From an uncultured Atopobium sp. (lineage in GTDB: Bacteria > Actinomycetota > Coriobacteriia > Coriobacteriales > Atopobiaceae), in the NCBI GenBank assembly GCA_946997485.1, contig CAMPVF010000013.1, forward strand, positions 1 to 44,485: a DNA stretch of 44,485 bases. The letters are read 5' to 3'. The number at the start of each line of letters is the position of its first letter. Position 1 is the first letter of the stretch. The notes below the pieces were generated by a model that saw only the letters and a program-made list of their open reading frames with translations, was not told the origin of the DNA and searched no databases. The position numbers were made by a program, and so were the translations under genes. Shown here one piece after another: positions 8,609-17,848 of the stretch.

Positions 8609-9951
8609 GCCCGCTTACCCCACATTCTGTATAGGCTGTTTGCCAATATTGATGGATTGTCAACACCCAGGTTATCCAAGCGTGATGGGTTTTGCTCAAT
8701 ATCATCAAGTAGTTGCTGAAGTGAACCAAATTCGTCCACGATTTTATCGGCCATACCCTTGCGCACTACCGAAACGTTAGACAGCGTGCGCAAACCAAGG
8801 GGCACCATAATGGAATCTTCGGTTTTGTTTTCAAATCCAAGCAGCTCAGCCACGCGTTTTGCGCTGCGGAGCTTGGTGTTTGCCGTGTCATGCATAACGG
8901 CGCGAATGCGCGTTGCGTTCTCCTCGCTCGAATCTTTTGCGTAGTCGCGAATAAGCAGCGTGTACTCTTGCGACGCGTTGCCAATAAACTCCTCGCGCTG
9001 CATTTCAACCGTTCTACCTTCGCTACCAAGCTGAATAATAATGTCTTCGAGCTGCTCGGACACAGAAATAAGCACTTCAAACAGGTAAATTGTGTCAACA
9101 ATATCGGCAAGCGTTACATAGTCGTCAAGCTCAAGCGTGGTAAGACGCAAAAGCGAACGATCGAGCTGCGCGCGCGTAGATTGCATAGACACCAAAAGTT
9201 GATTTACCGAGCTCATAAGCTCAGGCACCGACAAAAGCTGATGGCCACGACCATTAACGTACAGCGCAACCACCTGACGGCGCTCCGACACCGAAATCAC
9301 GGTTGCCCGCGTAAGCAGGCTCATACGCGCAGCTGTGCGGTGGCGCATGCCCGTCTCGGACGTAGGCAGCGATGCCGAGGGATTAAGGTGGTAATTTGCA
9401 CGCAAAATTTTGGTAAGGCTTTTGTCAATAACAATGGCACCGTCCATTTTTGAAAGTTCAAACAGGCGGTTTGCAGTAAAGGAAATGTCGAGCGTAAAGC
9501 CATCGTCACCAGCGGCAAGCACGTTATCGGTATCGCCGATACAAATAAGCGCACCCATGTGACCAGCAAGTATCATGTCGAGTGCAAAGCGAAGCGACGT
9601 GCCTGGTGCTGTTTGACCAATGGCCACGCGCAAACGCTCGGCCGTGTCGTCTTGGGGTTGCTGCGGTTGCTGCGAACTTTGAGGTTGTTGGGGTTGCTGG
9701 GAGCTCTGTGGTTGCTGTGCTTGCGGCGGTTGGTTTGGTGTGGCGCACACAAACGTAGCATCAGCTTCAAACGCTGCAGTTTTATCGCCATGCTGTTGGG
9801 GCGCAGGCGCGGGACACGGTGCAGAACACGGCGCGGGACACATGGTAGTATCAGCCGCCATATCATACGGCGCAGCATGAAGCGCTGCAGCATGAGGCTG
9901 CGCGGTGTTGAACTGCGCGTGTTGGTTGTGCGCATGCGAAAGTTCTGCCAT
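8605..9951 (-). CDS. disA: DNA integrity scanning protein, diadenylate cyclase DisA
   Basis: DisA makes c-di-AMP and slows synthesis at stalled forks or DNA breaks. The DAC motifs are intact: MDGAIVIDKSLTKILRAN (DGA) and TGMRHRTAARMS (RHR). A helical spine follows, then a C-terminal helix-hairpin-helix DNA-binding part ending LANSLYRMWGKRA. The ATG at 9951 has AGAGGGG upstream, better than a TTG 21 bp earlier. The first about 100 residues are an unusual extension, with His/Ala/Pro-rich sequence and a Gln/Pro tract holding two copies of SSQQPQQPQ; family members are about 350-360 residues. It follows clpC, as in Bacillus, but radA is missing between them. Confidence 0.95.
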   Translation of the reverse strand: MAELSHAHNQHAQFNTAQPHAAALHAAPYDMAADTTMCPAPCSAPCPAPAPQQHGDKTAAFEADATFVCATPNQPPQAQQPQSSQQPQQPQSSQQPQQPQDDTAERLRVAIGQTAPGTSLRFALDMILAGHMGALICIGDTDNVLAAGDDGFTLDISFTANRLFELSKMDGAIVIDKSLTKILRANYHLNPSASLPTSETGMRHRTAARMSLLTRATVISVSERRQVVALYVNGRGHQLLSVPELMSSVNQLLVSMQSTRAQLDRSLLRLTTLELDDYVTLADIVDTIYLFEVLISVSEQLEDIIIQLGSEGRTVEMQREEFIGNASQEYTLLIRDYAKDSSEENATRIRAVMHDTANTKLRSAKRVAELLGFENKTEDSIMVPLGLRTLSNVSVVRKGMADKIVDEFGSLQQLLDDIEQNPSRLDNLGVDNPSILANSLYRMWGKRA

Positions 9952-10072
9952 AACTGTCCCCTCTATCCACAAATCAAAACGCTTCAGGCTCGTGTAGCTG
10001 CCGGCGTTCTAAAACACTGCACGTACCAGGCACGTAGCAGGCGCCAATTTACGCTGCTTTGTGCCTCAAACG

Positions 10073-10092
10073 CGTAGCTGATCGTAGCTGAT
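10073..10092. repeat. Perfect tandem 10-bp repeat in the clpC-disA border
   Basis: CGTAGCTGAT occurs twice head to tail, immediately after the clpC stop (10094-10096). On the minus strand the sequence TATAAT overlaps the clpC stop (10093-10098), so a disA-proximal promoter with this repeat downstream is possible, but no -35 is visible. Confidence 0.6.
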
Positions 10093-10093
10093 A

Positions 10094-12814
10094 TTATAAG
10101 CTATCCTGATTATCACCGTGCACCACAAGCGCACGCTCCTCTTCGCGCGACATGCATGCCGGCGCGCCAAATTTCGCGCCGCCAATCGAAGATGCACCAT
10201 TGCCGTGCGCGAGCGTATCGTCGTTTACGCTTTCTTCGCGCACGCGCGCAAGCTTCTCCAAATCGGCTTTTGCACGGCTAAACACCAGCTCACCCGCGCG
10301 ATAATCAACGGTAATCTTATCGCCCTTATTCCACGTATGCGCCAAATATTCCTCGGACAGCCTGTCTTCAATAAGCCGCTGAATGCTTCGGCGCAAGGGA
10401 CGCGCACCATAAATGGGGTCGGTGCCCTCTTTTGCAATATAATCGCAGGCAGCAGGCGTAAGTTCAATTTCCATTTCGTGCGGCGCCAAGCGCTTGTTCA
10501 AATCGCCAATCATCATGGTTACAATCTTGCGCAGCTCGTCTTTCTTAAGTGCCGAGAACACCACAATCTCGTCAATACGGTTGATAAACTCCGGACGAAA
10601 TGCACGTTTTAGCTCGTTTTGCACGCGTGACGTAATTTCGGTGTGCGATAAGCCCGCCTCGTCCTGAGCCGAAAATCCCATCGGCGCCGTTTGTGCAATG
10701 TCGCGCGCACCAATGTTTGACGTCATAACAATAACCGTGTTTGCAAAGTCAACCACGCGCCCCTGGCCATCGGTAAGGCGGCCTTCTTCGAGGATTTGAA
10801 GCAGCACGTTAAACACGTCGGGGTGCGCTTTTTCAACCTCGTCAAAAAGCACTACCGAATAGGGACGGCGGCGCACCGCTTTGGTGAGCTCACCACCTTC
10901 GGCATAGCCAATGTATCCCGGAGGCGCACCAACAAGCTTGGATACCTCGTGTTTTTCCATGTACTCGCTCATGTCAAAGTTAATAAGCGCGTCTTTTGTA
11001 CCAAACAAAAACTCAGCAAGCGTTTTCGCAAGCTCTGTTTTACCAACGCCCGATGGTCCCAAAAACATAAAGGAGCCGCCCGGACGGCGCGGGTCTTTAA
11101 GAGGCGAACGACTGCGACGAATGCACGCGCTTACCTTTTTAACTGCTTCTTCCTGACCAACAATGTGTTTATGCAGCTCTTCTTCGCAATGCAAAAGCTT
11201 TGATGATTCCTCATCGGTAAGCGAAGACACGGGCACGCCCGAAATATCCGAGATTACATCGGCAATCATTTCTTTGGTAACAACCACGCGTGCGGCAGAC
11301 TTTGTAGCAGCTTGTTTGCGCGCAGCGGCAAGTTGAGCTGTTCGTTTTTCGTCGATTGCGCGGGCAGCTTGTGCAAAATCGCTTTCATCAAGCTCACTAT
11401 CTGCGCGAGAGTCGGCCGTGCCAGCCGGAGCGCCAGACGTGCCAGCCTCTCCCGCAGCACCAGCAGCACCTGCCGCTGCACAAGCCCCATTACCCACGTC
11501 AAGCAGGCGTTTTTCTTCGTCGGTATGGACACCTTGCGCAACACGCGCTCGCGCGCCCGCCTCGTCGATAACGTCGATTGCCTTATCGGGCAAAAATCTA
11601 TCTTGAATGTAGCGCGAAGCCAAACGAACTGCCTCTTCAAGTGCACCTTTTTCGTAGTGTGCGTTGTGGAACGTTTCGTAATGATCTTTTAATCCCTCAA
11701 GAATGCTCAGCGCCTGCGCACAACTCGGCTCCGACACCATTACCGGCTGAAAACGGCGCTCAAGTGCGGCATCTTTTTCGATATGCTTGCGATACTCCTC
11801 GGCGGTAGTTGCACCAATCACCTGAATTTCGCTGCGGGCAAGTGGCGGTTTAAGAATAGAGGCAGCATCAATGGAGCCTTCAGCCGAGCCCGCACCAATA
11901 ATCGTATGAATTTCGTCGATAAACAAAATAATCGTTTCGTTAGCACGCACTTCGCTTACCACACGTTTGAGACGATCCTCAAATTCGCCACGATATTTTG
12001 CGCCCGCCAGCATAGAGGAGATGTCAAGCGACCAAATTTCTTTTGATGCAAGCACATCGGGCACGTTTTTATCGGCAATGAGCTGCGCCAATCCTTCAAC
12101 CACGGCGGTTTTACCAACACCCGGATCGCCCAAGATAAGCGGGTTGTTTTTTTGGCGGCGGCTTAAAATTTGCACCATGCGCAAAATTTCTTTGTCGCGC
12201 CCAATAACGGGGTCGAGCTTACCTTCGCTTGCCTTTTTTACCAGGTTACGCCCATATTTTTTGAGCATTTTTACCCGCGTTTTATGCGTGCCCGAGCTTG
12301 CCGGCGCGCCCATCGCAACCTCAACAAGCTTAGGCTCATGAGTTCCTTCAAACGTTGAAACAATCTCGGCATGAATAGAGTCAGCATCGGGGGTGCACAA
12401 CGCGTCAAGCGCCTTGGTGCGCACGTTCATTTTTTCGATAAGAATGATAATGCGCGCGCTTGGAGCCTGAAACAGTGCCCGAACAATGTCAAACGTAGTA
12501 ATAAAGCGATCGTCACTGCGCTCGTAGGCATAACTAATAGCTCGCCCAAGCATTGCCTTTGCTGAAGGCGTATACAGCACGTGTCCACCCGACTCCTCGG
12601 GCTGATTGTGCTCCTCAAGGCGTTTTACCTCGGGCAGCACCGCATCATACGAAAAGCCTGCGCGGACAAGCTGCTGCGCACATGCGCAGCGACCTTCCTT
12701 AAGGAAAGCAAGCACGATATGCTCATTGCTTACGTAGAGCCTACCGAGGCCGCGCGCTTCTTGTTGGGCGATATCCAATATGCGCCGTGCTAAAAGAGTA
12801 AAGTTTTCAAACAT
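10094..12814 (-). CDS. clpC: ATP-dependent Clp protease ATPase subunit ClpC
   Basis: ClpC unfolds proteins for ClpP. The 906 residues show the N-domain (MFENFTLLARRILDIAQQEA), AAA1 with Walker A GDPGVGKTAVVEG (about 227-239) and FIDEIH, a shortened middle region, AAA2 with GPSGVGKTELAK (about 580-591) and LFDEVEKAHP, and a C-terminal D2-small domain (GARPLRRSIQRLIEDRLSEE). MGFSAQDE occupies the position of the ClpP-binding loop. Between the two ATPase domains (about 440-472) is an Ala/Gly/Ser-rich insert. Upstream lie 18-bp tandem repeats and not the ctsR-mcsA-mcsB genes found in Bacillus, so control by CtsR/McsB at this locus is not supported. Confidence 0.96.
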   Translation of the reverse strand: MFENFTLLARRILDIAQQEARGLGRLYVSNEHIVLAFLKEGRCACAQQLVRAGFSYDAVLPEVKRLEEHNQPEESGGHVLYTPSAKAMLGRAISYAYERSDDRFITTFDIVRALFQAPSARIIILIEKMNVRTKALDALCTPDADSIHAEIVSTFEGTHEPKLVEVAMGAPASSGTHKTRVKMLKKYGRNLVKKASEGKLDPVIGRDKEILRMVQILSRRQKNNPLILGDPGVGKTAVVEGLAQLIADKNVPDVLASKEIWSLDISSMLAGAKYRGEFEDRLKRVVSEVRANETIILFIDEIHTIIGAGSAEGSIDAASILKPPLARSEIQVIGATTAEEYRKHIEKDAALERRFQPVMVSEPSCAQALSILEGLKDHYETFHNAHYEKGALEEAVRLASRYIQDRFLPDKAIDVIDEAGARARVAQGVHTDEEKRLLDVGNGACAAAGAAGAAGEAGTSGAPAGTADSRADSELDESDFAQAARAIDEKRTAQLAAARKQAATKSAARVVVTKEMIADVISDISGVPVSSLTDEESSKLLHCEEELHKHIVGQEEAVKKVSACIRRSRSPLKDPRRPGGSFMFLGPSGVGKTELAKTLAEFLFGTKDALINFDMSEYMEKHEVSKLVGAPPGYIGYAEGGELTKAVRRRPYSVVLFDEVEKAHPDVFNVLLQILEEGRLTDGQGRVVDFANTVIVMTSNIGARDIAQTAPMGFSAQDEAGLSHTEITSRVQNELKRAFRPEFINRIDEIVVFSALKKDELRKIVTMMIGDLNKRLAPHEMEIELTPAACDYIAKEGTDPIYGARPLRRSIQRLIEDRLSEEYLAHTWNKGDKITVDYRAGELVFSRAKADLEKLARVREESVNDDTLAHGNGASSIGGAKFGAPACMSREEERALVVHGDNQDSL

Positions 12815-12847
12815 GAGCCAATCTGCTTCCTTTGCGGTATACGTACA

Positions 12848-12919
12848 TGCTGCACCGTTTGTAGATGCAACACCGTTTGTAGATGCAGCATCGTTTGTAC
12901 ATGCTGCACCGTTTGGCGG
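12848..12919. repeat. 18-bp tandem repeat, four copies, upstream of clpC
   Basis: Units at 12848-12865, 12866-12883, 12884-12901 and 12902-12919 follow the pattern TGCAACACCGTTTGTAGA with one to several changes each. They lie 34-105 bp ahead of the clpC ATG. They do not resemble the CtsR heptad repeat. They could be an operator array or a slippage product. Confidence 0.75.
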
Positions 12920-12973
12920 GAGGGCTTACGTTCGTAGCAGCGCCCAGCACCAATATCAGCGCAAAACCCCTGT

Positions 12974-13642
12974 TTAAAGCCGTGCAGCAATCGCGTAGAG
13001 GTTTTCGTTTGTATCATCAGGATGCTCTTCGAGCCAGGTTGGGTTGGCAGCAAGCCACGCGTCACGGTTAGGGTCGGTTGCCTTGCACGCTGCCAAAATG
13101 GCCGCAAGCATCGTTTCAACATCACAATCGTTGTATGTGGCGCCCAGCGTCATCTGATCGCGACCACATCCAGCTGCAAACTTTTTGTTTTTAAACTTTT
13201 TCTTAAGGCTTGCAAGCTCCAAATCTTGGCACGATTTCGAGGGACGAAGGCGCGCACACGCATCAATCAAACCCGACGTTTCGTCGGCAGCAAACAACAC
13301 GCGCTCCATTTTAAGCTCCGGCTTTGGCAGATCGGGGTTAAAATCGGAGTTGTGCGTTTGAATACTATGGATGAGCTGCTCAGATACGCCACGACCGCTC
13401 AAAAGGCGCTCGGTACAAAGCGTGTGATCCTTGTCACCATCACACACTTCCCAGTCCATATCGTGCAGCATGCCTACCTGACCCCAAAAGTCCACGTTTT
13501 CAGGGTCGTGTATCTGGGCAAAGTAGCGCATAAGGCGCTCAAGCGTTTCACCATGGATAATGTGAAACTCCTCTTGATTGTACTGTTTTAGCAGGTCAAA
13601 GGCCTGTTCACGGGTAAGATTCGATTGCAATTGAGCGCTCAT
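12974..13642 (-). CDS. HD-domain phosphohydrolase family protein
   Basis: A 222-residue protein of the HD superfamily with metal-binding residues H30 (FHIIHGE), H60-D61 (GMLHDMDWE) and a later conserved HNSDF at about 97-101. Similar actinobacterial and clostridial proteins are annotated only as HD family hydrolases; the substrate is unknown. The ATG at 13642 has AAGGAGAG six bases upstream and is preferred over an in-frame start 18 bp earlier. It stands between lysS (59 nt away) and clpC (159 nt away) on the same strand, in the place where Bacillus has ctsR-mcsA-mcsB. Confidence 0.85.
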   Translation of the reverse strand: MSAQLQSNLTREQAFDLLKQYNQEEFHIIHGETLERLMRYFAQIHDPENVDFWGQVGMLHDMDWEVCDGDKDHTLCTERLLSGRGVSEQLIHSIQTHNSDFNPDLPKPELKMERVLFAADETSGLIDACARLRPSKSCQDLELASLKKKFKNKKFAAGCGRDQMTLGATYNDCDVETMLAAILAACKATDPNRDAWLAANPTWLEEHPDDTNENLYAIAARL

Positions 13643-13701
13643 ATTCTCTCCTTGTGCCAATTCACGGTGCCAATTAGGTGCCGCTTGGGTGCAGTTTCAG
13701 C

Positions 13702-15285
13702 CTATTTTTGTGTGCCAACCTGTTTATCAATGTCTTGCTTCGTAATAACCTCGGGCTTCATCTGCGGGAACAGCAATACGTCGCGAATCGACGCCTGATT
13801 ACAAAACAGCATAATCATGCGGTCGATACCATAGCCAATGCCGCCGCACGGTGGCATGCCATACTCAAGAGCGCGCACGTAGTCGTAGTCGTAACCCATG
13901 GCTTCGTCGTCGCCCAAGCCCTTCGCACGCACCTGGTCGGCAAACCGTTGTGCCTGGTCTACAGGGTCGTTAAGCTCGGAAAATGCGTTTGCATACTCGT
14001 GTCCGCAAATTACCAGCTCAAAGCGGTCGGTAAGGCGCGGGTCGTCGTCTTTGCGTTTCGATAAGGGCGAAACTTCTGCCGGATAATCGCACACAAAGGT
14101 TGGGTGCACAATCGTTTGCTCGCCGAGCTCGTCGTAGAGTTCAAACAGCAGCTTTCCTGCCTGCCAATCTTCTTGCCATGCAATTTCGTGTTCGTCGCAC
14201 AGCTTGCGCAGGTGCGCCACGTCGGTATCCATCGACACGGGCTCGCCTACCACTTCAGAAACAATGTCGGCAAGCGGCAGGCTCCGCCACGTTCCACGCA
14301 TGTCTACCTCGGTGCCTTGGTAATCGATAACCTCATTACCTTCCGCACAACCACACACTTCGCGCGCAATACGCTGGAACATATCTTGAGTAAGTTTTTT
14401 CATGCCCGCCAAGTCGGAGTATGCGCAATAGGCTTCCATCGAGGTAAATTCGGGGTTGTGGGTAAGATCCATGCCCTCATTTCTAAACTGACGTCCAATC
14501 TCAAACACGCGATCCATACCACCAACAATAAGGCGCTTCAGCGGCAACTCCGTTGCAATACGCAGGTAAAAATCACAATCGAGTGCATTAAAATGCGTGG
14601 TAAACGGCTTTGCATTCGCGCCACCCAAAATTGCGTGCATCATCGGCGTTTCAACCTCAAGGTAGTGCTGCTCTTCCATAAAGCGGCGGATGAGTGAAAC
14701 AATGCGACTACGCTTTACAAATACGTCGCGTACGTCGGGATTCATAATAAGGTCAACATACCGTTGACGATAACGGATTTCTTTGTCGGCAAGACCATGG
14801 AATTTTTCTGGCAGAGGACGCGTGCTTTTGCTCAGCAACACAAACGCCGTAACCGCAATGGAAAGCTGACCTCTGCGCGTACGCACCACGCTGCCTTCTG
14901 CCTGCAAAATGTCGCCCAAATCGAGGTAGCCAAGCAGGTTCCAATTTTCTTCGCTCACATTATTGATGCGCAAAAATAGCTGGATAGTGCCCGTTTTGTC
15001 TTCGAGCACAATGAAACACACTTTACCCTGCTTGCGAATGGCGCGAATGCGGCCGGCAACACTGTAGGTGTCGGTTGCGCTATCACCGTCGGCAAGCGTG
15101 GCATAGCGCTCCTCAAGCTGCGCGGCGTGTGCGGTAACACAACTTGCAATGGGATAGGGGTTTATACCAGCGTCGATAAGAGCTTGACGGCGTTGGCGAC
15201 GGGTGGCAACCTCGTCGTTAATGCTCGCCTGCTGAGCTGCGGGCGCTTGCGATGTTGGCGTTTGTGCGTTGTGTACTTCGGCCAT
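13702..15285 (-). CDS. lysS: Lysyl-tRNA synthetase, class II
   Basis: It charges tRNA-Lys. The 527 residues have an N-terminal OB-fold (YSVAGRIRAIRKQGKVCFIVLED), class II motif 2 (FRNEGMDLTHNPEFTSMEAY) and motif 3 (GGIGYGIDRMIM) with PPCGG. The ATG at 15285 has AAGGAG seven bases upstream; a longer in-frame version starting 45 bp earlier lacks support. The first about 25 residues are a low-complexity Gln/Ala/Thr tail. Genes on both sides are on the same strand. No T-box was recognised in its 428-bp upstream region. Confidence 0.97.
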   Translation of the reverse strand: MAEVHNAQTPTSQAPAAQQASINDEVATRRQRRQALIDAGINPYPIASCVTAHAAQLEERYATLADGDSATDTYSVAGRIRAIRKQGKVCFIVLEDKTGTIQLFLRINNVSEENWNLLGYLDLGDILQAEGSVVRTRRGQLSIAVTAFVLLSKSTRPLPEKFHGLADKEIRYRQRYVDLIMNPDVRDVFVKRSRIVSLIRRFMEEQHYLEVETPMMHAILGGANAKPFTTHFNALDCDFYLRIATELPLKRLIVGGMDRVFEIGRQFRNEGMDLTHNPEFTSMEAYCAYSDLAGMKKLTQDMFQRIAREVCGCAEGNEVIDYQGTEVDMRGTWRSLPLADIVSEVVGEPVSMDTDVAHLRKLCDEHEIAWQEDWQAGKLLFELYDELGEQTIVHPTFVCDYPAEVSPLSKRKDDDPRLTDRFELVICGHEYANAFSELNDPVDQAQRFADQVRAKGLGDDEAMGYDYDYVRALEYGMPPCGGIGYGIDRMIMLFCNQASIRDVLLFPQMKPEVITKQDIDKQVGTQK

Positions 15286-15713
15286 GAATAGTTCTCCTTG
15301 GTAGATACGGTATACGTGGTAGATGTGCAAAGCATACGCGTACGCGACAGTAGGGAGGCTCGTGTGCGGTTAAGCCGAGGCTAACCTAAAGCTAACCTAA
15401 GGCTAACGCATGAGTAGCCAACTCAACAGTAGCTCACCCATTCGTGTGGTGCGAACCTGTACAGCGCGGAATGCATAAGACCTTGCTCATTAAATTATAT
15501 ACGCTTGGGCGGACAAAAATAGCAAAACGCGCCCCGTAATGCGAGACGCACACGAGAACGCGGTTAATTACAGACGATTTGCAGCAAACATGCAGAAGGC
15601 GGAGCGTACGCACGCGTTAAACTTGCACCAAGCGCAGCGCGTACACGTAAAACGCACGGGTGCATAACAATATGCACACAATGTGCGCAACCACAAACAT
15701 GCAGGTAAATGTG
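15286..15713. other. 428-bp intergenic region between greA and lysS
   Basis: No gene is supported. It holds three direct copies of a GCTAACCTAA-like unit (15380-15408: CTAACCTAAA, GCTAACCTAA, GGCTAACG) about 100 bp ahead of lysS, which could be a regulator site or slippage product. A clear intrinsic terminator for greA was not found. Confidence 0.6.
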
Positions 15714-16187
15714 CTAGCGAGTGATTTCTGTAATGGTGTAGTGCTTTGTTTTCCCAGCTGGAGTGGCAAATGCAATTGAATCGCCCACTACATGACCAAT
15801 AAGCTCTGCGCCAGCCGGCGATTCATTAGAGATTTTGTGTGCAAGCGAATCGGTTTCGGTGGTACCAACAATGGTAAACGTATTCGTTTTGCCTTTGTCG
15901 TCGATAAGCTTTACTTTTGTACCAATAGACACCGTAAGCTCGCCCGCCATGTGCTCAACAACTTTTGCCGTTGCCAAAATTTGGCGGATTTCGTTAATGC
16001 GCGACTCGTTTTGCGATTGCTCTTCTTTTGCCGCATCGTATTCCGAGTTTTCAGAAAGGTCGCCAAAACCACGTGCTTCTTTTAGACGCTCAACGATTTC
16101 CTCGTGCTTTTCGCCTTCACGCCAGGTGAGCTCGTCTACAAGTTTTTGACGTCCTTCAGAAGTAAGGATGAGTTCTTTTTTGTCCAT
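15714..16187 (-). CDS. greA: Transcription elongation factor GreA
   Basis: GreA rescues backtracked RNA polymerase by stimulating transcript cleavage. The 157 residues have the N-terminal coiled coil with GFGDLSENSEYDAAKEEQ (the acidic tip D/E residues are present) and the FKBP-like C-terminal domain with SPAGAELIGHVVGD. The length is typical. GGACACC lies just ahead of the ATG. It is followed by lysS on the same strand after 428 bp and preceded by tatA. Confidence 0.97.
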   Translation of the reverse strand: MDKKELILTSEGRQKLVDELTWREGEKHEEIVERLKEARGFGDLSENSEYDAAKEEQSQNESRINEIRQILATAKVVEHMAGELTVSIGTKVKLIDDKGKTNTFTIVGTTETDSLAHKISNESPAGAELIGHVVGDSIAFATPAGKTKHYTITEITR

Positions 16188-16260
16188 AGGTGTCCTTTAA
16201 CTGGGTAAATGTTCGCGTTGCTGGTAGGTGGTGGTACGTGCTGACAGGTGCAAGTAGCCG

Positions 16261-16344
16261 CTGGTACGCTCAGGTAGCCGCTGGTACGCTCAGGTAGCCG
16301 CTGGTAGCGGTGCCAGTTGCTGCTGGTAGCGTTGCCAGTTGATG
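16261..16344. repeat. Two families of short tandem repeats between tatA and greA
   Basis: A 20-bp unit (CTGGTACGCTCAGGTAGCCG) occurs twice perfectly at 16261-16280 and 16281-16300, with a partial copy before it. It is followed by a 22-bp unit beginning CTGGTAGCG, twice (16301-16322, 16323-16344; two mismatches). They fill most of the gap after the tatA stop. Confidence 0.8.
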
Positions 16345-16347
16345 CTA

Positions 16348-16593
16348 CTACTCGTTGTCCTTGTCGGATTTCTCCTCATCAACAACAACATCTTCAGCGT
16401 CTTTTTCCTTTGCAGCAGAGCTTGCTGGCTTCTTTTTTGTTGCCTCTTCTTCTGCCGAATCAAGACCCTCACGCACGCTTTTTACTGTTTTACCAAGCGC
16501 GCTGCCGAGTTTTGGAAGGTTTTTTGGCCCAAAAATAAGCAACACTACAACAACAACAATTATGAGTTCGAATGGTCCCATACCAAGAAACAT
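16348..16593 (-). CDS. tatA: Sec-independent protein translocase subunit TatA/TatE
   Basis: An 81-residue TatA-type protein: short N-terminus MFLGMGPFELI, a single membrane helix (IIVVVVVLLIFG), the FGPKNLPKLG hinge, an amphipathic helix (SALGKTVKSVREGL) and a charged Lys/Glu/Asp tail. TatA forms the pore for folded twin-arginine substrates. The ATG at 16593 has GGAGG five bases upstream and beats an in-frame start 24 bp earlier. No tatC is in the window. Confidence 0.93.
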   Translation of the reverse strand: MFLGMGPFELIIVVVVVLLIFGPKNLPKLGSALGKTVKSVREGLDSAEEEATKKKPASSAAKEKDAEDVVVDEEKSDKDNE

Positions 16594-16660
16594 AGCAGCC
16601 TCCAAATGTCCGTACACATGGCGTACAATACCATGTTAGGATTCATTGCACAAAAGATTA

Positions 16661-16689
16661 TTGCGCAAGTTCGATTGCACAGTTAGTAT
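16661..16689 (+). promoter_or_regulatory. Candidate promoter for the spermidine-synthase-like gene
   Basis: TTGCGC (16661-16666) and TAGTAT (16684-16689) are separated by 17 bp in the divergent tatA/synthase-like intergenic region, about 60 bp ahead of the plus-strand start. Both hexamers are imperfect. Confidence 0.35.
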
Positions 16690-16750
16690 AAACGAGTTAC
16701 GTGCTCATTTACAGACTTAATTTTAGCAAAGCATACAAACGAGGAGATTT

Positions 16751-17773
16751 TTGCCAATAATGCACAATATACTTACATTTTTACAATCGTGGGCAATGAT
16801 TGCCACGTGGATAAGCCTTGCCGTGGTGGTTATGTCGCTTATTGTGTTGGCCGTGGTAGTACGCCTTAAGGGTGCGCATTTTTACTGGAAAACAATGTTT
16901 GGGCCTGCGCTCATTTTTGACAGCACCGACGACGACAACAACGCCATACGTCTGCTTAATGTTGGTAATAAGTTTCAGTCGGTGTGTTATGTTTCGCCTG
17001 ATAAACGCTGGGATCTTGCCTGCATTTATCACCAATATATGGAACAGCTCATCGAGCTTGTGGCGTGCAAGCAGGGTGGTGCGGGTGCGAGTGCTGCAGA
17101 CGCTGCAGGTGCAGACGCTGCCGCTGCGAGTGCAGACGCTGCCGGTGCGGGTGCAAACGGTAGTGCGTCACCGCTTGCTAACACAAACGCACAGCTTGCC
17201 GCCTGGAGTGGACATGTGCTCGTTATTGGTGGTGGCGGGTTTTCTCTGCCAAAATGGCTGCTGGCACATTGTCCACATGCGCAGGTAACCTGTGTGGAAA
17301 TTGACCCGCGAATTATTGAGCTTGCGCGGGAGCATTTTTTTGTGGATGAGGCGTGCGCGCAGTTTTGTGCCACAGGCGAGCAAAGGCTGCACGTTGTGTG
17401 TGATGACGGGTGGAAATACCTACAGAAATGTGCTGCCGAGGGCACGCGGTTTGACGTTATTATTAACGATGCATTTGGTGGCGCGCGGCCGCTTATCGCA
17501 CTTAATACTCACGATGGGGCGCAGGCACTTGCTGCATGTTTAACGCCAAATGGTGTATATTTGGCAAACTGTATTGCGGCGCTTGAAGGCTCGCACAGAA
17601 AGCCCCTCGATGCGGCGCTTGAGGGGTGCAATCCCGTATTTTCGCACGTATATGTTATTGGTGAGGATGATGATGAACCGCGTGTTATTGCAAACAACGT
17701 GCTAATTGCGTCGCAGGTTCACTATCCGCTGGCTCCTGCATATTGCATAAAAGAGGATGATGATGCAAAATAG
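16751..17773 (+). CDS. Membrane-linked spermidine-synthase-like SAM-binding protein
   Basis: The 340-residue protein has one N-terminal membrane segment (about residues 18-38, IATWISLAVVVMSLIVLAVV), a short beta domain, an Ala/Gly-rich linker of about 45 residues (about 108-152), then a Rossmann methyltransferase/spermidine-synthase fold with VLVIGGGGFSLPKWLL, CVEIDPRIIELARE and DVIINDAFGG. The polyamine-type aminopropyl transfer is not demonstrated: the glycine loop GGGGFSLP differs from the GGGDGG of true SpeE. The TTG at 16751 sits four bases after GAGGAG; an ATG nine bases later is the alternative. It is divergent from tatA and convergent with tadA. Function unknown beyond fold. Confidence 0.75.
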   Translation: MPIMHNILTFLQSWAMIATWISLAVVVMSLIVLAVVVRLKGAHFYWKTMFGPALIFDSTDDDNNAIRLLNVGNKFQSVCYVSPDKRWDLACIYHQYMEQLIELVACKQGGAGASAADAAGADAAAASADAAGAGANGSASPLANTNAQLAAWSGHVLVIGGGGFSLPKWLLAHCPHAQVTCVEIDPRIIELAREHFFVDEACAQFCATGEQRLHVVCDDGWKYLQKCAAEGTRFDVIINDAFGGARPLIALNTHDGAQALAACLTPNGVYLANCIAALEGSHRKPLDAALEGCNPVFSHVYVIGEDDDEPRVIANNVLIASQVHYPLAPAYCIKEDDDAK

Positions 17774-17848
17774 CACGACGACGCGTGAGGTACAGGTGCC
17801 GCGCTGCGTGTTTCGTACCTATCTGCTCTGTTCCTGGCTGCGGCGCTT

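Noticed and set aside
12848..12919. CtsR operator
   Set aside because: The 18-bp unit does not contain the GGTCAAA heptad pair expected for CtsR.
15286..15713. T-box or other riboswitch ahead of lysS (also considered ahead of cysS)
   Set aside because: No TGGNACCGCG-type T-box sequence or other known riboswitch core was seen.
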